A stretch of 64,000 nt of DNA, taken from contig CM034108.1 in assembly GCA_019914945.1 (NCBI GenBank), positions 382,001 to 446,000 on the forward strand. The letters are read 5' to 3'. This document shows positions 61,198 through 64,000 of this stretch, piece by piece. This DNA is from Typha latifolia (Eukaryota > Streptophyta > Magnoliopsida > Poales > Typhaceae). Positions within the stretch are counted from its first letter, which is position 1. Each line of letters begins with the position of its first letter. The notes under the pieces were generated by a model. It was not told the DNA's origin. It ran no database searches and saw nothing but the letters and a program-made list of their open reading frames with translations. The position numbers and the translations under genes were made by a program.

Positions 61198-62214
61198 TCT
61201 AGCTTGGGAGTCTTCCCACCTTTAGCGTGTTGTTTTAATGCTCCTCCAGGCGGTTCAGCTGACATGTCGAAGGTATGAGATTTTAACTCTTCTTTTTTTG
61301 AGAAATTTTCTTTTGTTTATTTCTGTTTTTTTTTTAAAACTTTGTGCAACTCGTATAACGCCACATCTGCTGTTCTTGAAGCATCTAGGTGATGATACCA
61401 GTATGGCTATATGCAAGCCATTCTTACATGAAATGCAGACACAGACTGTTCATTCATGAGGAATATATTGAGGTAGTGTTCCGATCTGCCGGTTTTTACA
61501 GTTTCACTTTAAAGCTACTGATGCAAGTTACTTGCCTGCAGTTAGATCATACTGAACTAGCCAAGGCACTGTAACGAAGAGTGGGTTTGCACTGTAGAGG
61601 CATATAATGAATTGGTCGACGTCATATGGTCCCAGTAAGAAAGCTTGACTGCGTTCTCTATGGGGACTATTGTTCATCAACTCGTTCCACCTCGTCTGTT
61701 TTTAATGTGTTATCTGAGAGCGTTCATTTGTAATGCTAATGTAGATTGGTACATTAAATCTCCTAGAGATTCATTAGTGGAGCATTAAAGCAGTAGGAAA
61801 AAAATTATACGGTACTGGTTTAGTAATTGCATGAGAAGTAATTACCTGCTGCATATACTAACCAAATGGTTGATAATAGTTAATAGACGATCGCAGGACT
61901 ATTCCTGAAACTATTGCACATCTCAACTAGAAATTAGTCCTCTCGCCCACCCCCACCAGACAGCACCATCACCAAAAAAAACAAGTCCTCATGATACATA
62001 AAATGGATAAGTTATTTAAGTATAGTATAAGTCAAAAGGAAAAGGAACAAAAAGTACATAAGTTGTAAGTTCAAACAAACTGAAATTCAAGTGAGCTTCG
62101 ATGTAATAATGAAACAAATGCAAAATTTAAACTAATTTATTTTATTTATATACTGAATAACAGAAAAACACAGAAAAGCTAAGAATTATATAGATATTAA
62201 ATGATACCATGCAA
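61198..62214. other. OSCA 3' UTR and spacer
   Basis: The 3' UTR probably extends to about 61760, where T-rich sequence with TTTGTAATGCTAATG suggests a polyadenylation region. No further gene is supported before the CCT-eta relic. Confidence 0.45.
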
Positions 62215-62449
62215 TAAGTATTTTGTTCGTCGTGGCGTTCCACTTGTCCTCGTGGATGATCTTGTCCATCCCGCGAGAGCCCAGAGCAGTGCAAGCGTTG
62301 ATGTTGCTCACCATCTGCGCCACCTTCCCCTGCGACGTGTCCGCCCCACTCCTGCAATAGTATGATCTGGGGTTGCTGCAAATCCACAGTCCCACAATTA
62401 ATATACCTCAGATCTCGTCTTCTCGATCCCTAATCGATCCTTCCTCTTT

Positions 62450-62500
<51 letters not shown>

Positions 62501-62520
62501 GTGAGTGAGAGTACCAGCAT
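62215..62520 (-). pseudogene. relic of a CCT-eta (CCT7) chaperonin gene, N-terminal fragment
   Basis: On the minus strand ATG-CTG at 62520-62515 is followed by a donor GTACTC, an intron holding a long GA repeat, and an acceptor TTGCAG before 62375. Reading on gives ML|QPQIILLQE, the start of CCT-eta. After that a single extra T shifts the frame. In the new frame GADTSQGKVAQMVSNINACT continues, then LGSRGMDKIIHEDK. Compared with CCT-eta as I remember it, eight residues (around VADTVRTT) are missing between NACTA and LG. The sequence ends without a splice donor near 62215. The codon where the usual first Met would be reads ACG. The intron is still present, so this is a piece of duplicated genomic DNA, not a processed copy. 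It encodes no working subunit. Confidence 0.78.
62452..62498. repeat. (GA)n microsatellite in the CCT-eta relic intron
   Basis: About 47 bases of GA followed by GTGA units, occupying most of the relic's single intron. Confidence 0.9.
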
Positions 62521-64000
62521 TGCCGCCGTTGGATTGCTGAGAGGACGGAGATCCGATTCGAGTTTGGAAAGGCATGCAAAAAGGCAGGGGAACGAGGGTG
62601 GAAGTACGAGAAGGTTCTAGCGGATGGCTGTCCGGCTGTGAGGTGGGTGAGGTTCTAGTATTACTTCACCGAGAGAAACAACTCTCCCACACCTAAAAAG
62701 AAATTTGGAGAATAGAAATTGAAGATACGTTAACTTGGGTTCAGATGCAGTACTCGATATTAGCAATCCAATCCTTATATCATCAACAGATGGCGCTGCT
62801 TTTGGCAACCATTGCCAAAAAGTTACAGTCGACTCAATAATAAAATCCAGTACCAAACTATAGTACTGAACAGGATTTCTTGCAATTTTCCTGTATTTAC
62901 ATACAGTTGATCTGGGAATAGTTAGCCCAAACTGAGATACGACGAAGGCCAAGGAACAGGCAGCAGTAACAGGATAAGTAGAAAGGTTATATAATCAAAA
63001 AGCAAGGAACTATGAATGAAATACGAGTGTGATTCAAAGATATGTAACGACCCGGAGTTGATCATTAATGAAATTCTTTAAACTTATATAAATAAATGGA
63101 AGTTATCTACTTGATTCAACAAGAATCAGCTAATGCAATTCTTACTGTCAAAGAGCAAGCGAAAGAAAATTAACGAGAATCGTAGTGACTAGTGAGGTTA
63201 CAAGTTACAGATAGTAGATACTTAGAGAGTAAAATCACAAGTAAGTAGAGCATTGTAGGCAATCCACGGCACAAAGTACAACACATAAGTGTGCCATGTT
63301 AGATGAAGCATGTAAGAATTAGTCCAATATTATACCAGTGTCACACAAAGTAGCTGAGGCATGGAAGAATCTATCTTACCCATTGAAGGATGGAGAATGC
63401 ACTGATAAACAGAAGTGATCTACGATTGATCTTTCTGATGATTGTAACCACGTAACATAAGGAAATTGAAATCCTTTGATGTGTTAAGAGTTAAGTCATC
63501 TTCATATTTGTTAATGTTAGGAATTATGTCTGATCTTTCATCTGATGGGTCTGCCTACTCATAGTTTTAGCCTATTGTGGTCCAAAATAAAAGTCAAAAC
63601 TAGAAATCTTGATAATTTTGGCATTAACCAATGAGTTTCGACCATAGTTTTTATTAAATTTTGGTTGTTACTGTTTCATCTCAGTTGAAACTTCAAACCA
63701 TGCCCATAAGTATTACAATATACCATGTCGTACCCGTTCGTGAATTTTTCCTACCCCAACAATATATTAAAGCAAATATTACCATGATCACATTCATGCA
63801 AGTATGCAAGGACTCATTGGTCTAGTCTAGTCTACATGAAGTTGTCACAGATTAACACAAACATTTTTAACAAGCACAGACTATGAGTTCACTGATTATC
63901 TGTCTATCTAAGAGGGACAGAATGCATCATATTGATTCTTGATTATTGAAGAGTGCAACTGGTTCTCCTTTTCGTGAATAACAAAGAAGTGGAGGAGGCA
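62521..64000. other. right edge, no gene supported
   Basis: The minus-strand frame at 62617-62952 (111 codons) is open but matches nothing I recognise and has no splice or start context. The remainder is AT-rich. A word TGTAACGACCCGG at about 63045 resembles some LTR ends, but no matching end or primer-binding site could be found. Confidence 0.4.

Noticed and set aside
62617..62952. 111-codon minus-strand gene near the right edge
   Set aside because: No recognisable domain, no splice context and no promoter; AT-rich chance frame is more likely.
63040..63560. Solo LTR starting TGTAACGACCCGG
   Set aside because: Only the start word resembles an LTR; I found no paired end, duplication or primer-binding site.
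1..64000. A novel multi-gene system (cluster, defence island or operon-like unit)
   Set aside because: The genes belong to unrelated housekeeping and signalling families with separate promoters and both orientations; collinearity with other plants explains the grouping better.

Overview
This is a stretch of plant nuclear DNA. Its genes have many exons with GT-AG introns, long AT-rich introns and spacers, and plant-only families (WRKY, DUF863, CrRLK1L kinase, CYP81, OSCA). Two genes with few or no introns, the P450 and the receptor kinase, are strongly GC-rich while their neighbours are AT-balanced. That bimodal composition suggests a monocot, probably not a grass, but this is inference. Everything fits a gene-rich euchromatic region of a flowering plant. 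I saw no CRISPR array, phage, or other novel multi-gene system.

Layout, left to right: first exon of a WRKY57-like gene (-, cut by the window edge); purple acid phosphatase of the PAP2/PAP9 type (-); small conserved protein of unknown function (+); about 4.7 kb without a clear gene; DUF863 protein (+); BUB3.3-like WD40 protein (+); eIF5A (+); plastid DUF3598-like protein (+); group I WRKY of the WRKY3/4 type (+); EDR2_C/DUF1336 protein (-); CYP81-like P450 with a frameshift (+); atypical bHLH (-); CrRLK1L receptor kinase (+); OSCA/CSC1-like channel (+); diverged fragment of a CCT-eta chaperonin gene (-); 1.5 kb without a clear gene. Splice junctions were worked out by reading frame, conserved protein segments and GT/AG signals. 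All coordinates given as exons are my own reading and have no transcript support.

The genes are not an operon and do not form one pathway. What links them is order: from memory, their Arabidopsis homologues are split between two duplicated chromosome 1 segments (around At1g13900-At1g13970 and At1g69310-At1g69450). This window seems to keep them interleaved in one block, as expected of an unfractionated ancestral order.

The items most worth checking are the one-base frameshift plus lost stop in the P450, the CCT-eta relic, a GC-AG intron and a possible 21-nt microexon in the EDR2-like gene, a 110-bp tandem duplication carrying a splice donor in the OSCA gene, a possible mitochondrial insert in a BUB3.3 intron, and a pair of short repeats sharing an AGGGGTGAAAA terminus.
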